NCBI GenBank assembly: GCA_028724885.1
Contig: JAQYTJ010000055.1
Span: 1 to 64,000 of the forward strand
From: Bacteroidales bacterium
Lineage (GTDB): Bacteria > Bacteroidota > Bacteroidia > Bacteroidales > UBA932
DNA: 64,000 bases
Direction: 5' to 3'
Positions within the stretch are counted from its first letter, which is position 1; every line of letters starts with the position of its first letter. Shown in pieces: positions 26,851 to 35,792 of this stretch. Made by a program: the position numbers and the translations under genes. The notes below the pieces were generated by a model. That model did no database searches. It worked only from the letters and a program-made list of their open reading frames with translations, and had not been told where the DNA came from.

Positions 26851-27031
26851 GAATGTAACAGCATAGCCGCTATGTCAGTAACGGAAGACGATTACTACAT
26901 AGTCTGGAACAAGACTGTCTATGCCTCTGGCTCCATCGTGGTCTGCCTGTGGACAACGGAACGGATGCACCGTACTATCTAAGGCCGACGTCTAAATGTT
27001 TGAGGATCGGCTTTAACGGTCGTAGGAAAAG

Positions 27032-27187
27032 ATGTGTACGTGGTTGGAAGCTAATCTCGATAGGTCCACTTATGACTATGTCTTCGTCCCTCACGTATTG
27101 AAGAATGTCGTCGAGCAGGGCATTAACCTGTCCGAAGGGACGACGATCTGGTCTATGACCTCTGCGATAGTGGAAAAACAGCAGTAA
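27032..27187 (+). CDS. Small unassigned ORF
   Basis: A 51-residue frame (MCTWLEANLD...SAIVEKQQ) that ends 28 bp before the convergent kinase stop. It reads as ordinary protein sequence but matches no family that I know, and it has no evident ribosome binding site. It may be the tail of a lost gene; another short open frame (26872-26982) lies just upstream. Confidence 0.25.
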   Translation: MCTWLEANLDRSTYDYVFVPHVLKNVVEQGINLSEGTTIWSMTSAIVEKQQ

Positions 27188-27215
27188 GTCGCGTCCGATT
27201 AATTAGTTTCTGGAA

Positions 27216-28355
27216 TCAGCCAAGAGAGGCGATCCAGTCCTTCATCTGCTGGGCTTTGGACATCGCCGACTCGAAGAGACGCATCTGATTGCGAGTTCGC
27301 ACTAGGTTGTGCTCCGGATATTTGATCTTGTAATATGTGTCTCCGTTGATGTAGTCGGCGAAGAAGCGTACAGCCTGCATGAAAGGAAACAGGCATGCAG
27401 CGTACGGCAGATTCTCTTTCTCTATAGGGGTCAGGAAAGGCTTCGTGCCCTTGATGTAGCCCCTTGAAAAGGCCTTGAATATATTCATGTCAAAATCCAC
27501 CTTGTCCAATTCCGGAGAGTCCTCAGCCACTGGATTTGCCGCAGTGCGAAGGAAATCGCCGAAATCAGAGAACACGAAGCTTGGCATGACTGTGTCCAAG
27601 TCAATTACGCACAGTACATTGCCGTCTTTGTCGAACATCATGTTGTTAACTTTCGTGTCACAGTGGCATATTCGTTTTGGAAGCTTGCCTTCACGATGCA
27701 ATTGCTCAGCCTTGCACATCTCCTCTCCATATTTGTCAATTTCGGAAAGAATCTTGTGCAGCTCCTGGCTCTCAGAATGGTCATCCTCGTGAAGCCTTCC
27801 AGCTTTGTCCTCCTGGACTGCCTGCACCAGCTGGCGAAGCCTTAGCTCCATGTTGTGAAAGTCCGGAATGGTCTCTCCCAGTTTGTCGGGGAGATCGGTG
27901 AGCATCGCCTCGAAGTTGCCGAATGCCTCCCCGGCCATCTCTGAGTAATGAGGATCGACAGTCTCGTACGTATAGGCATCTGGGATGAATACGGAAACTC
28001 TCCAGTATTTCTGGCCATCGAAGTAATATGTCTTCGGATTTTCGCTGATGAGCACATCCAATTTCTCTCCCTCGGACTTCAAAGGGATGAATCGCAAGAC
28101 TCTGCGTTTGATGTCTTTCTCGCCACATGCCTCGAGTTTCTTCCGGATGTGCCTCGTGACTGCCTCGATGTTGCTCTGGAGCAAATCTACGTCAGTGAAC
28201 ACCGCATTGTTTATCCTCTGAAGCACATAATCATCGCCATTACCCTTAGTGGTAACTTTATATGTGTCATTTATAAGACCATTTCCTAGAGGCTTGATAT
28301 CTTTAATGTCGCCCTCTATGGCGAATTTTTTCACGATTCCAACGAGATTTTCCAT
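27216..28355 (-). CDS. Phosphotransferase of the APH/NahK-like kinase fold
   Basis: A 379-residue kinase-fold protein. The N-terminal lobe starts with LGNGLINDTYKV and YVLQRINN. The catalytic loop is HCDTKVNNMMFD (HxDxxxxN), and the metal-binding motif is VIDLDTV, both as in aminoglycoside phosphotransferases, choline kinases and N-acetylhexosamine 1-kinase. Bacteroidetes homologues are usually annotated as phosphotransferase or mucin-desulfating protein; sugar kinase activity is the best guess. Single gene with convergent and divergent neighbours. Confidence 0.8.
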   Translation of the reverse strand: MENLVGIVKKFAIEGDIKDIKPLGNGLINDTYKVTTKGNGDDYVLQRINNAVFTDVDLLQSNIEAVTRHIRKKLEACGEKDIKRRVLRFIPLKSEGEKLDVLISENPKTYYFDGQKYWRVSVFIPDAYTYETVDPHYSEMAGEAFGNFEAMLTDLPDKLGETIPDFHNMELRLRQLVQAVQEDKAGRLHEDDHSESQELHKILSEIDKYGEEMCKAEQLHREGKLPKRICHCDTKVNNMMFDKDGNVLCVIDLDTVMPSFVFSDFGDFLRTAANPVAEDSPELDKVDFDMNIFKAFSRGYIKGTKPFLTPIEKENLPYAACLFPFMQAVRFFADYINGDTYYKIKYPEHNLVRTRNQMRLFESAMSKAQQMKDWIASLG

Positions 28356-28396
28356 ATCTGGTTATATTTTAGCCATCAAATTTACTGATTTTTCTT

Positions 28397-28404
28397 TAAG
28401 TTTG
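28397..28404 (+). promoter_or_regulatory. -7 element very close to the start of the esterase-HAD fusion
   Basis: TAAGTTTG ends only 7 bp before the ATG at 28412. If used, transcription would start at or next to the start codon. No TTTG -33 box at 19-21 bp (TTTA is present nearby). Confidence 0.4.
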
Positions 28405-28411
28405 CGAATAT

Positions 28412-29476
28412 ATGGAATTATATGAATATGCCAGGCCAGCTCTGATGGCAGGCAAGAAGATACTTTATTTGCACGGCTTCGCCTCAAGCGGTGCGACGGG
28501 AAGCGTCGGCACCCTGCGGCTGCTTATGCCGGAATGCCAAGTGATTGCGCCAGATCTGCCCGTGGAACCCTCCGAGGTTATGAATATGCTGAGGGCATTA
28601 GTCGCCTCGGAGAAGCCTAACCTCGTCATCGGGACGTCGATGGGAGGGATGTATGCTGAAATGCTTTATGGAATAGACAGGATTCTGGTGAACCCTGCAT
28701 TCCAGCTTGCGGATACAATTCTTAAGCATAACGGCTTGGGTCGCCAGGATTTTCACAATCCGCGCGCCGACGGACAGATGTCGTTCCTGATAACGAAAGG
28801 TATGATAGAAAGTTTCCGGGAGGTCTCCTCGCATTGTTTCGAAAAGGCTCCAGAAGACTCCGCCAGGGTATATGGGCTTTTCGGCATTCACGACGACTTG
28901 GTGCATACGTTCGATCTTTTCTCTCAGCACTATCCTCAGGCCATTCGCTTCGATGGCGAGCATCACTTGAACGATGATGCCATTCTCCACTCGCTCCTGC
29001 CTGTCGTTCAGTGGATTGACGATCGTCAAAGGGGAGTCTCCCGCAGGGTCATTGTAATTGCCCTAGGCGACAAGATAGTGAATCATTCCAGCGGCTTCCG
29101 AAAAGCAGTGGAGATTTTATCACAGTCCTACGACATTCATATTCAGGCATCTGTGCCTTACAACCATCCGTCTGGGATTTCCGATGCTGCCAATAGGGAT
29201 GACAGGGAGTCATGGGGAAGCATGGGCTGTGCAGATATTTTTTCTTGGTGCGAACGCGAGCTGGGCGTGCCAGTATGGAACAGGGTCACCATAACGAACC
29301 ATAAAGAATTACTCCTCGCGGATTACCTGATTGACGGCGAGCCTGGCGTGAATGGCGGTTGTCCGACCGATGACAGTCCGGCAGGCTTCATGGGCACTCT
29401 CATCGAATACGGCTCCGATGCCTTCAAGTCTTGGGAAGACATCATTGCCTATTTCTCCCGCCTAGGCGGGCAGTAA
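28412..29476 (+). CDS. Fusion: YqiA-like esterase plus HAD 5'-nucleotidase-like domain
   Basis: A 354-residue two-domain protein. Residues about 15-205 are a YqiA/YcfP-like alpha/beta hydrolase: ILYLHGFASSG, nucleophile Ser76 in GTSMGG, and a late Asp/His pair (GIHDDL and GEHHLNDD). Residues about 212-354 resemble the small 5'(3')-nucleotidase/HAD fold: VTITNHKELLLADYLID, then FMGTLIEYGSDAFKSWEDIIAYF. The first HAD Asp motif reads VIVIALGDKIVN, so the usual DxD nucleophile is not evident. The join is a single open frame with no sign of an assembly fault. Function unknown; the pairing suggests ester and phosphate removal from one substrate class. Confidence 0.75.
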   Translation: MELYEYARPALMAGKKILYLHGFASSGATGSVGTLRLLMPECQVIAPDLPVEPSEVMNMLRALVASEKPNLVIGTSMGGMYAEMLYGIDRILVNPAFQLADTILKHNGLGRQDFHNPRADGQMSFLITKGMIESFREVSSHCFEKAPEDSARVYGLFGIHDDLVHTFDLFSQHYPQAIRFDGEHHLNDDAILHSLLPVVQWIDDRQRGVSRRVIVIALGDKIVNHSSGFRKAVEILSQSYDIHIQASVPYNHPSGISDAANRDDRESWGSMGCADIFSWCERELGVPVWNRVTITNHKELLLADYLIDGEPGVNGGCPTDDSPAGFMGTLIEYGSDAFKSWEDIIAYFSRLGGQ

Positions 29477-29502
29477 TGTGCTATAGGATGCTATTTACGA
29501 GG

Positions 29503-31665
29503 TCAGTCGCTCAGCCGTTTGACCGTCTTGGTTATTTCTTTCCTTAGTCTTTCTGTGCAGTTTGACGTTCCAAGATAATCATTTAGCTCGTCTTTGATGG
29601 CTGCTCTAGCGGATGAGCGGTTGTACCAGCCGAGGGTTTCAGCTGCTGCTACCCTGAGTTCTTCAGGCTCATCATTACCCTTTACTATGTCCAGCAGGGG
29701 CCGGGCTGCCTTAATATACCTATTGTTCCTGAATGTCCTTATCGCAGACATGCGTTTCTTGGAAGATGCTGACTCATCGGACAAGGTTTCAACATTGCTG
29801 TCGAAATATTCATAGCCACTGATGATATGCATTGCATCTTCCGCCTGCATCTGAACCCTTGTCAGCTCGGGGTGGGATGCCTTCAGGGTTTCAAGGGATG
29901 AGAAGATTTCATCTCCGCTGCCATATTCGGCACTGAAAAGGCATGCATCCCTGACCACAAGCTCGAAAGGGTCTTTCAACGCCGTCAGAATAGCATCGCT
30001 GGAATTAGCATCGGCAAGGGAGCGCAGTACGTCAAATGCGGTAACCCTTACCGGCCAGGATTGGTCATTCTTGAGCATGTCCAGAGCCTCGTCCGAAATA
30101 GAAGCAGCGTTTTTGCTGCCTTCCAAGGCTGAATATCCCAGATGCGCTATTCCCAGGCCTCTTTCAATGTAGGATGTAACCTCTTCTTTCTTCTTGCCTT
30201 CCTTCAGGTAGTTCCGCCAAGTCTTCTCATTCAGGGCATTCGCCGTAAGGTCGAATGACAGCCTGTCCCTCAGCTGTTCTTCGAACTTGTCGTGCGGAGT
30301 GAACCTGTAGGTAGGGTCTCCGATAAGATGGGCCTCCAGGTAAGGGACTTCCTTGTGCCACTGCCCGATGCGGAGGCCGATTGACAGCATGCCCATCATC
30401 TTGTCTTCAAGCTTGTCCTGAAGCACATTCACCGTGTTCCCCTGTGCCACCACGCAATCGCCGTCTCCAAATACGTGGACTCCTGCCACATAGCCGTCGG
30501 GATTATGGAATGACCCATTGTAGCATGCGTTGAATATCACGAACTTGGGATTGCTTTTTACGTTTATGATTTCTTCCTGTAAGATGTTCGCGTTCCGCTC
30601 CTTTACGGAGTCGGTTGCAGCAATCTCTGCCAGGGACGAGTCCGACAAGACGTTTCTGTTCAGATGAAAGATGGAGTCCAGGGCTTCGTGCAGGAATGCC
30701 TCTTCATCTTCCGTGCCTTTCACCCGCTCGTATTCTCTGGTAAGTACCTGCTTGATAATGAAGAGGTTCGCATCGGCATCTGTTGAGTAGTTTTCCCAAT
30801 TGATATATTGAGTCTCAGGAGCCCCATGTTCGGAGAACTGGAATATGTCGGTTCCTTTTCTCTGAAGTTCGGAAAAGAGCATCCATTTCATCTGCGGATC
30901 CTGATAGTGAGTCATGAAAGTGTTGCCAGAAGAATGCTTGAAAGCATATGGGAAGAATTCCTTGTATTCCACAGCTTTCTGCCTCCAGATGTTCAGGTCG
31001 TCGGAATTGTAGCTGTCTCCGAAGAAGAAAGATATCTTGTCAAGATATTCGGAAGACTTGTGCGCCTCCACCACTTTCCTGAGATATTTCTTCATTAATG
31101 AATATTTCATATTGGCATCCTGCCCTTTTAGCATGATGGCTGGAACCCTCATCCTTGCAGAATAGATGTCTGGCCTTAGATGCTGAGCCCCTTCTTCGGA
31201 GAGTCTGTAGAAGAACCGTCCGGCGCAGGTGGTGTCTTCCCCTATGAAATCGAACTTGAGGTCGAAATCATCGTAGAATCGATCCGAAGCCACGCTTGAT
31301 TCTTGAGGAGGGAAGGTGGATTCGTTCATCTTGAATGCTGTCGTAAGGTGCTGGCCTTCGCGAACCATGACTATCGGGACATCTCCGACAAGAACTATCC
31401 CCTCCAGAGGACATTTCCTGTCGGATGCAAGATCTAATATGGCGGCTTTCACTTCGTCAGGATTCTTCCAGTCCCTGGCTACGATTTTTGCCTGAAGGCC
31501 CTCGGAGATAAGTATGTTGCGATATGCTTCCAGCTCTTTCGTGCATTCCTGAAAAGTTTTATTGTCAGCAATGATTCCGAAAGAAGTCTTGCGCGGTCCG
31601 GCGAATGATGCGATGCAGACCGTCATGGCAAGGAAAAAGAGTATTGTGTTTGCTATAGTTCTCAT
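29503..31665 (-). CDS. Secreted C25 (gingipain-like) protein with HEAT repeats, second gene of pair
   Basis: A 720-residue exported protein with signal peptide (MRTIANTILFFLAMTVCIASFAG). The N-terminal two thirds resemble the caspase-like C25 fold: GIVLVGDVPIVM early, His280 in FSEHGAPETQ and Cys381 in VIFNACYNGSF form the dyad. Residues about 480-720 look like alpha-helical HEAT repeats. No type IX secretion C-terminal domain is seen, unlike classical gingipains. It follows its paralogue by 2 bp, so both are one operon. Probably a periplasmic protease or a caspase-like regulator; substrate unknown. Confidence 0.8.
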   Translation of the reverse strand: MRTIANTILFFLAMTVCIASFAGPRKTSFGIIADNKTFQECTKELEAYRNILISEGLQAKIVARDWKNPDEVKAAILDLASDRKCPLEGIVLVGDVPIVMVREGQHLTTAFKMNESTFPPQESSVASDRFYDDFDLKFDFIGEDTTCAGRFFYRLSEEGAQHLRPDIYSARMRVPAIMLKGQDANMKYSLMKKYLRKVVEAHKSSEYLDKISFFFGDSYNSDDLNIWRQKAVEYKEFFPYAFKHSSGNTFMTHYQDPQMKWMLFSELQRKGTDIFQFSEHGAPETQYINWENYSTDADANLFIIKQVLTREYERVKGTEDEEAFLHEALDSIFHLNRNVLSDSSLAEIAATDSVKERNANILQEEIINVKSNPKFVIFNACYNGSFHNPDGYVAGVHVFGDGDCVVAQGNTVNVLQDKLEDKMMGMLSIGLRIGQWHKEVPYLEAHLIGDPTYRFTPHDKFEEQLRDRLSFDLTANALNEKTWRNYLKEGKKKEEVTSYIERGLGIAHLGYSALEGSKNAASISDEALDMLKNDQSWPVRVTAFDVLRSLADANSSDAILTALKDPFELVVRDACLFSAEYGSGDEIFSSLETLKASHPELTRVQMQAEDAMHIISGYEYFDSNVETLSDESASSKKRMSAIRTFRNNRYIKAARPLLDIVKGNDEPEELRVAAAETLGWYNRSSARAAIKDELNDYLGTSNCTERLRKEITKTVKRLSD

Positions 31666-31667
31666 AT

Positions 31668-33857
31668 TCAGTCTTTTCTGTATTCATTCAACCTTGCGAT
31701 AGATTTCCTTATCTCCCAATCTATGGCCCCAGGGTATTTCCCGACCATTTCTTCCAGTCCCGAGACGATTCCAGAGCGGTTCCATGCATGTATGTACCAT
31801 CCCAGAATTTCTGCGCTGCTGATACGCACGTCGTCAGGCAGGCTTTCGTCCGATACAAGCTGGAGAAGGTTGCCTGCATATTCAGGATATGGATAATTCT
31901 TCATCATCTCAATCAGCCTGGCTCTTCTCTTTCCATTCTTATCGAACAGACCGCTAATGATATATTTCTTCATTCCGATAGATTTCAGCACTTTATCTCT
32001 TCCGTACCAGGAGTTGTCGCTGAGTTTCCCTTCCTTCCCTGGAGTCGTGAATATGAAATCTTCCCCAGAACGGACCTTGTCGAATTCTTCAAGGAACAGG
32101 CTGTCTCTGAAGAAAGGAGCGTTGTTCTCTATGTTGAAGGCTATCCTCTTTGCGTTAGCGTCCGCGAAATACTGTCTGGCGAGGAGTTCGGCATCCGAAT
32201 CTTCGCCCCTCATGCCTAGGAATGTGACTACTTTTCTCCTTATGTATTCGTAAGGGTCGTCAAGCGCCACTCTCATTGCCTGAGGCAGCTCTGGCGTGTC
32301 GTAATACTGGAGGAGCTTCAGGCATTGAAGCCTCAGCATGTATGAATCACTGCTTTCGTATGTGTCCAGCAGCAGTTTCGGCATCCCCTCAGCATTCAGC
32401 ATGCTGCATTTTTGTAGAGCCAGCCCACGTATATCCAACGGGTATTTTTCATTTGTATATTCCTTCCAGTAGCCAGGATCGTCGTTGGATAGGTCCGGGC
32501 GATGGAAATCGGAATGGAAATGGAATGTTGGATCGCCCATGACATGTGATTCCAGAATCGCGCTCATCTGATGCCATTCGCCAATCGTGTATCCCAGCGT
32601 CATCATTCCAAGAAGATAGCTGGAATGCTTGTCCTGGAGCACGTTCACGGAATTTCCGATTGCGGCGATGCTGTTGCCTTTGCTGAATATGTAACGGTTG
32701 GCGATGCAGTCGGATTCCCTGAAGTCAGCATTGTAGCAGGCATCGAAGATGGAAACCCTTACTGCAGGATTAGCGACCCTGACATCGCTGAGGACTATGC
32801 CAAGTTTCAGGTCCGTCAGTGAATCGGCGCGGACAACATCCGGGTCGAAAGCATCGACCACCCATGTGGAATCTATCTCAGGATATTTTTTGAGCATGTA
32901 CGCCTTTGCTTCCTCCTCGCTCTCTCCGTATCTGACATGGTTCCTTGCGACTGCCCTGATCGACAATCTTGCGGAATTATAGGCCTCTTCATCGTCATTG
33001 GCTATCGGGGCGCTCTGAATCCATTGACGGTCTGGCGTCCCATGGTGGTGGAACAGAAACAGGTCCAGAGAAGGGTCTGCGGCAGTTCTCAAAAGAGTGT
33101 CCTTGATGTAGGGATATTGATGGAATTGGAAGAACTTTGCGCCGTCGATGCTTTTGAAGGCATCTGGAATCTGCTCGCGAAGCGTTATTCCTTCATCTTT
33201 CCATGCGATCATGCAGTCTGAGAAAGAGCCGGCTCCTGTGTATGAAGCTACCCTGTCAAGAGTGTTCTCCCTGTCTTCGGCCTTGAGTCTTACCACCTTC
33301 CTGAGATATTCAGAGAGCTCCTGATACTTGTCGCCATAGTCTGCGGAAGGTTTTATCCTGCCACTGAATATGTCGCATTGGATTCTCTGCCGGCCTTCCG
33401 GAGACAAATCATAATAGAAAAACCGGGTCTCTACGGAATCCCGCTTCACGAAATCGAATTTCAGGTCGAAATCATCATAAAATCTGTCGGAAGGCACGGA
33501 GGTGTCTCTCCATGGAAAAGATTTGCTGTTTTCATCCATCTTGAAAGCGGAAGTGAGGAACTGCGCTTTCCTGATCATGGGGATTGGAATATCTCCGATG
33601 AAAACCACGCCGGCAAGATTCTTTTGAGCGTACCATTTTCGAATCGAGTCTCGCACCGCCTCTGGCGTAGCCCATGCTTCATGAGCCACGAATGAAGCAA
33701 AACCGTCGGCTTGCACAGACTTGGCATACGCCAAGATTTCTTCTGAACACTTGCCCCAGCTCTCGTCATCGACAATTATCGCAAATCCGTTTCTGCTGTC
33801 AGCGAAGGTGCCGGTTGAGCAAATGGCGAGAAAAAACATAAAAAATAGACGTCTCAT
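31668..33857 (-). CDS. Secreted C25 (gingipain-like) protein with HEAT repeats, first gene of pair
   Basis: A 729-residue paralogue of the following gene, started at the ATG at 33857 (the ORF track used a TTG six codons upstream). Signal peptide MRRLFFMFFLAICSTGTFA. Shared blocks are DRFYDDFDLKFDF, GVVFIGDIPIPMIRKAQFLTSAFKM, His272 in FHHHGTPDRQ and Cys374 in SIFDACYNADF. The C-terminal part again looks like HEAT repeats (YEYIRRKVVTFLGMRG, ISSAEILGWY). The two proteins are clearly homologous along their full length but much diverged, so the duplication is old. Operon leader of the pair. Confidence 0.8.
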   Translation of the reverse strand: MRRLFFMFFLAICSTGTFADSRNGFAIIVDDESWGKCSEEILAYAKSVQADGFASFVAHEAWATPEAVRDSIRKWYAQKNLAGVVFIGDIPIPMIRKAQFLTSAFKMDENSKSFPWRDTSVPSDRFYDDFDLKFDFVKRDSVETRFFYYDLSPEGRQRIQCDIFSGRIKPSADYGDKYQELSEYLRKVVRLKAEDRENTLDRVASYTGAGSFSDCMIAWKDEGITLREQIPDAFKSIDGAKFFQFHQYPYIKDTLLRTAADPSLDLFLFHHHGTPDRQWIQSAPIANDDEEAYNSARLSIRAVARNHVRYGESEEEAKAYMLKKYPEIDSTWVVDAFDPDVVRADSLTDLKLGIVLSDVRVANPAVRVSIFDACYNADFRESDCIANRYIFSKGNSIAAIGNSVNVLQDKHSSYLLGMMTLGYTIGEWHQMSAILESHVMGDPTFHFHSDFHRPDLSNDDPGYWKEYTNEKYPLDIRGLALQKCSMLNAEGMPKLLLDTYESSDSYMLRLQCLKLLQYYDTPELPQAMRVALDDPYEYIRRKVVTFLGMRGEDSDAELLARQYFADANAKRIAFNIENNAPFFRDSLFLEEFDKVRSGEDFIFTTPGKEGKLSDNSWYGRDKVLKSIGMKKYIISGLFDKNGKRRARLIEMMKNYPYPEYAGNLLQLVSDESLPDDVRISSAEILGWYIHAWNRSGIVSGLEEMVGKYPGAIDWEIRKSIARLNEYRKD

Positions 33858-34025
33858 GGTAGAATCTGATTTCAAATGTGAAAACTAACCAATCCAATCA
33901 TCACTATCCTAGAAAGGAAGGTTCGTTCAATGAGCCTTGCGGCAAGGAAGGCACAAATAAATGAAATTAAAATGGAAGAATCAAAGCTGTCGTGGGAAAA
34001 TCATTATAAATGGGTATGCCCTTGT

Positions 34026-34982
34026 TCATTCAGGCCTTGCGATGAGGCAGCGGGAAAGTTTCTCGGCATTTTCTGGTTTCAGTATGCCAGCTTTGGAGAG
34101 AGCTTCCACGGACCATTGTTCTGGAGGGGTGTTATTCCTGAATATGACAATGGCATGCGCTGCATATTTGCCGATGTATGGGTGCTTTGCGAGCTGCTCT
34201 TCTGGAAGTTTCCATAATGGGTACGGGGTTGTGGCTGATGGGTTTATGAATATGAGATCTTTCAGGCCGTCGTATTTTTCATGGTCGAAGTGCCAAATGT
34301 CCATCAGTTGCTCTGGATATGAATATCCTCCCAGCTCTTTTCGGTAGCTTACCATTTTGGAAGCGAAATATTTCCCTATTCCTGGCAGAGTCTCGAATGT
34401 GGCTGAGTCGGCTGTATTGAGGTCGATGCGAGGGATGTCGATATATGGTTCAAGGCGCTGATAAACAGAATCTTCTACCACGTAGGACTTCGCAAAGTCG
34501 CTCTTTCGCCTGAAACGTCCGCCCTTTTGGCGATAATTATCGATTGCCTGGGCTTGTTTCTGCGTGAATCCCAACCGCATCAGATCATCGATGCTGGCAG
34601 TGTTCGGATTGAACCTGAAGCTCTCGAAACGTCTTGGCGTGTTTGCCAGTCTTATTGCCTCTGCCTTCTCGCTATGCTCGGAATTTTTCCTCACGTAAGA
34701 TGGTTCTGGAGCTGTTTTGCTGGAATTAGATCCTGAACCAGGTTCTTTACTTTGCTGGACTTGGTCATGCGTCTCCTGACCACTGCCTTCCGGAGGTTCG
34801 GAGTAAACGAAAACCGTGTCCGGATGGTCATGATTTGCGACAATCTTCTCAACGGCAGCATGGTGAATGAATAATGCGATTTGGTAACCAATGATTAGAA
34901 ATACCAGAGCGATGGAACCGATTATGAAAGATGCGGAAGGGGTTCTTTTCTTATCGTCTTGAGATTTATTCGAGCCTTTCAT
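34026..34982 (-). CDS. ComEA-like helix-hairpin-helix protein, membrane-anchored
   Basis: A 318-residue protein. A short basic N-terminus is followed by one membrane helix (SFIIGSIALVFLIIGYQIALFI), then a polar linker. Residues about 130-318 carry three helix-hairpin-helix modules: NTASIDDLMRLGFTQKQAQAI, LNTADSATFETLPGIGKYFASKMV and a later INPSATTPYPLWKL...YIGKYAAHAI. Such proteins bind double-stranded DNA without base preference; ComEA does so during DNA uptake. A role in competence is possible but no other competence gene is near. Bacteroidetes often have it alone. Confidence 0.85.
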   Translation of the reverse strand: MKGSNKSQDDKKRTPSASFIIGSIALVFLIIGYQIALFIHHAAVEKIVANHDHPDTVFVYSEPPEGSGQETHDQVQQSKEPGSGSNSSKTAPEPSYVRKNSEHSEKAEAIRLANTPRRFESFRFNPNTASIDDLMRLGFTQKQAQAIDNYRQKGGRFRRKSDFAKSYVVEDSVYQRLEPYIDIPRIDLNTADSATFETLPGIGKYFASKMVSYRKELGGYSYPEQLMDIWHFDHEKYDGLKDLIFINPSATTPYPLWKLPEEQLAKHPYIGKYAAHAIVIFRNNTPPEQWSVEALSKAGILKPENAEKLSRCLIARPE

Positions 34983-35041
34983 AGTTTCATGGATCTTGTT
35001 AAGGTAATATATTCAATATAAATTCATTTTTTTTCTTGCAT

Positions 35042-35752
35042 CTAATCATCATCCGGTGACGGGATGCCACCAGAATGCTTCGGATGGCCTGCGACCACGA
35101 TTACGATCTCGCCTTTCGGTTCATGCTCTCTAAACCATGCAGCCACATCTGCGAGCGTCCCACGACGATGTTCTTCGTGAACCTTGGAAATTTCCCGTGC
35201 GACAGAACACTGTCTCTCGCTTCCGAACACCTCGGCGAACTGTTCCAATGTTTTGACTAGCCTGTAAGGTGACTCGTAAAAAATCATAGTCCTAGGCTCT
35301 TCTGCGAGTCCTTTCAGCCGAGTCTGCCTGCCCTTTTTCACAGGAAGGAAACCTTCGAAGCAGAACCTGTCGCATGGAAGACCCGAAGATACGATTGCCG
35401 GAATGCAGGCAGTAGCTCCAGGAAGAGTCTGTATCTCAATGCCTTCGGCAGCGCAAGTGCGAACGAGCAAGAAGCCCGGATCGGAAACCCCCGGCGTTCC
35501 AGCATCGCTGATGAGAGCCACGTTCAAGCCAGCTTCAATCCGTTCTTTAATAAGCTCGGCCGTCTCATGCTCGTTGAACTTGTGATGCGACTGAAGCCTT
35601 GCATGAATGTCAAAGTGTTTTAGCAGAATGCCGCTAGTCCGAGTGTCCTCCGCCAGTACCAAATCTACTTCTTTCAGAACTTGAACTGCCCTGAAAGTCA
35701 TGTCATCTAGGTTGCCTACGGGCGTAGGCACTATGAATAGTTTTCCTGCCAT
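35042..35752 (-). CDS. rsmI: 16S rRNA (cytidine(1402)-2'-O)-methyltransferase
   Basis: A 236-residue tetrapyrrole-methylase-fold enzyme. Motifs: LFIVPTPVGNLDDMTFRA at the start, LAEDTRTSGILLKHF, LISDAGTPGVSDPGF, LPGATACIPAIVSSGLP and FYESPYRLVKTL. It methylates the ribose of C1402 in 16S rRNA. Slightly shorter than some members because the C-terminal extra domain is reduced. It lies 40 bp downstream of an unassigned gene. Confidence 0.97.
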   Translation of the reverse strand: MAGKLFIVPTPVGNLDDMTFRAVQVLKEVDLVLAEDTRTSGILLKHFDIHARLQSHHKFNEHETAELIKERIEAGLNVALISDAGTPGVSDPGFLLVRTCAAEGIEIQTLPGATACIPAIVSSGLPCDRFCFEGFLPVKKGRQTRLKGLAEEPRTMIFYESPYRLVKTLEQFAEVFGSERQCSVAREISKVHEEHRRGTLADVAAWFREHEPKGEIVIVVAGHPKHSGGIPSPDDD

Positions 35753-35792
35753 GATGGCTAGAATTTACGAGAAGGCCAATGCGATATATTAT

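Larger units (their letters stand above)
25858..27215. other. Gene-poor, repeat-rich stretch
   Basis: No confident protein-coding gene in 1.36 kb. The stretch holds a palindromic element (26083-26150), 36-bp direct repeats (26445-26536), a diverged 119-bp tandem duplication (26616-26850), G-tracts of 6-9 nt and two small open frames near its end. It sits just downstream of tRNA-Cys, a common integration site, but no integrase is visible. Confidence 0.7.

Noticed and set aside
25787-27215. Integrative element at the tRNA-Cys gene
   Set aside because: No integrase, no duplicated tRNA 3' end found by eye; only repeats are seen.
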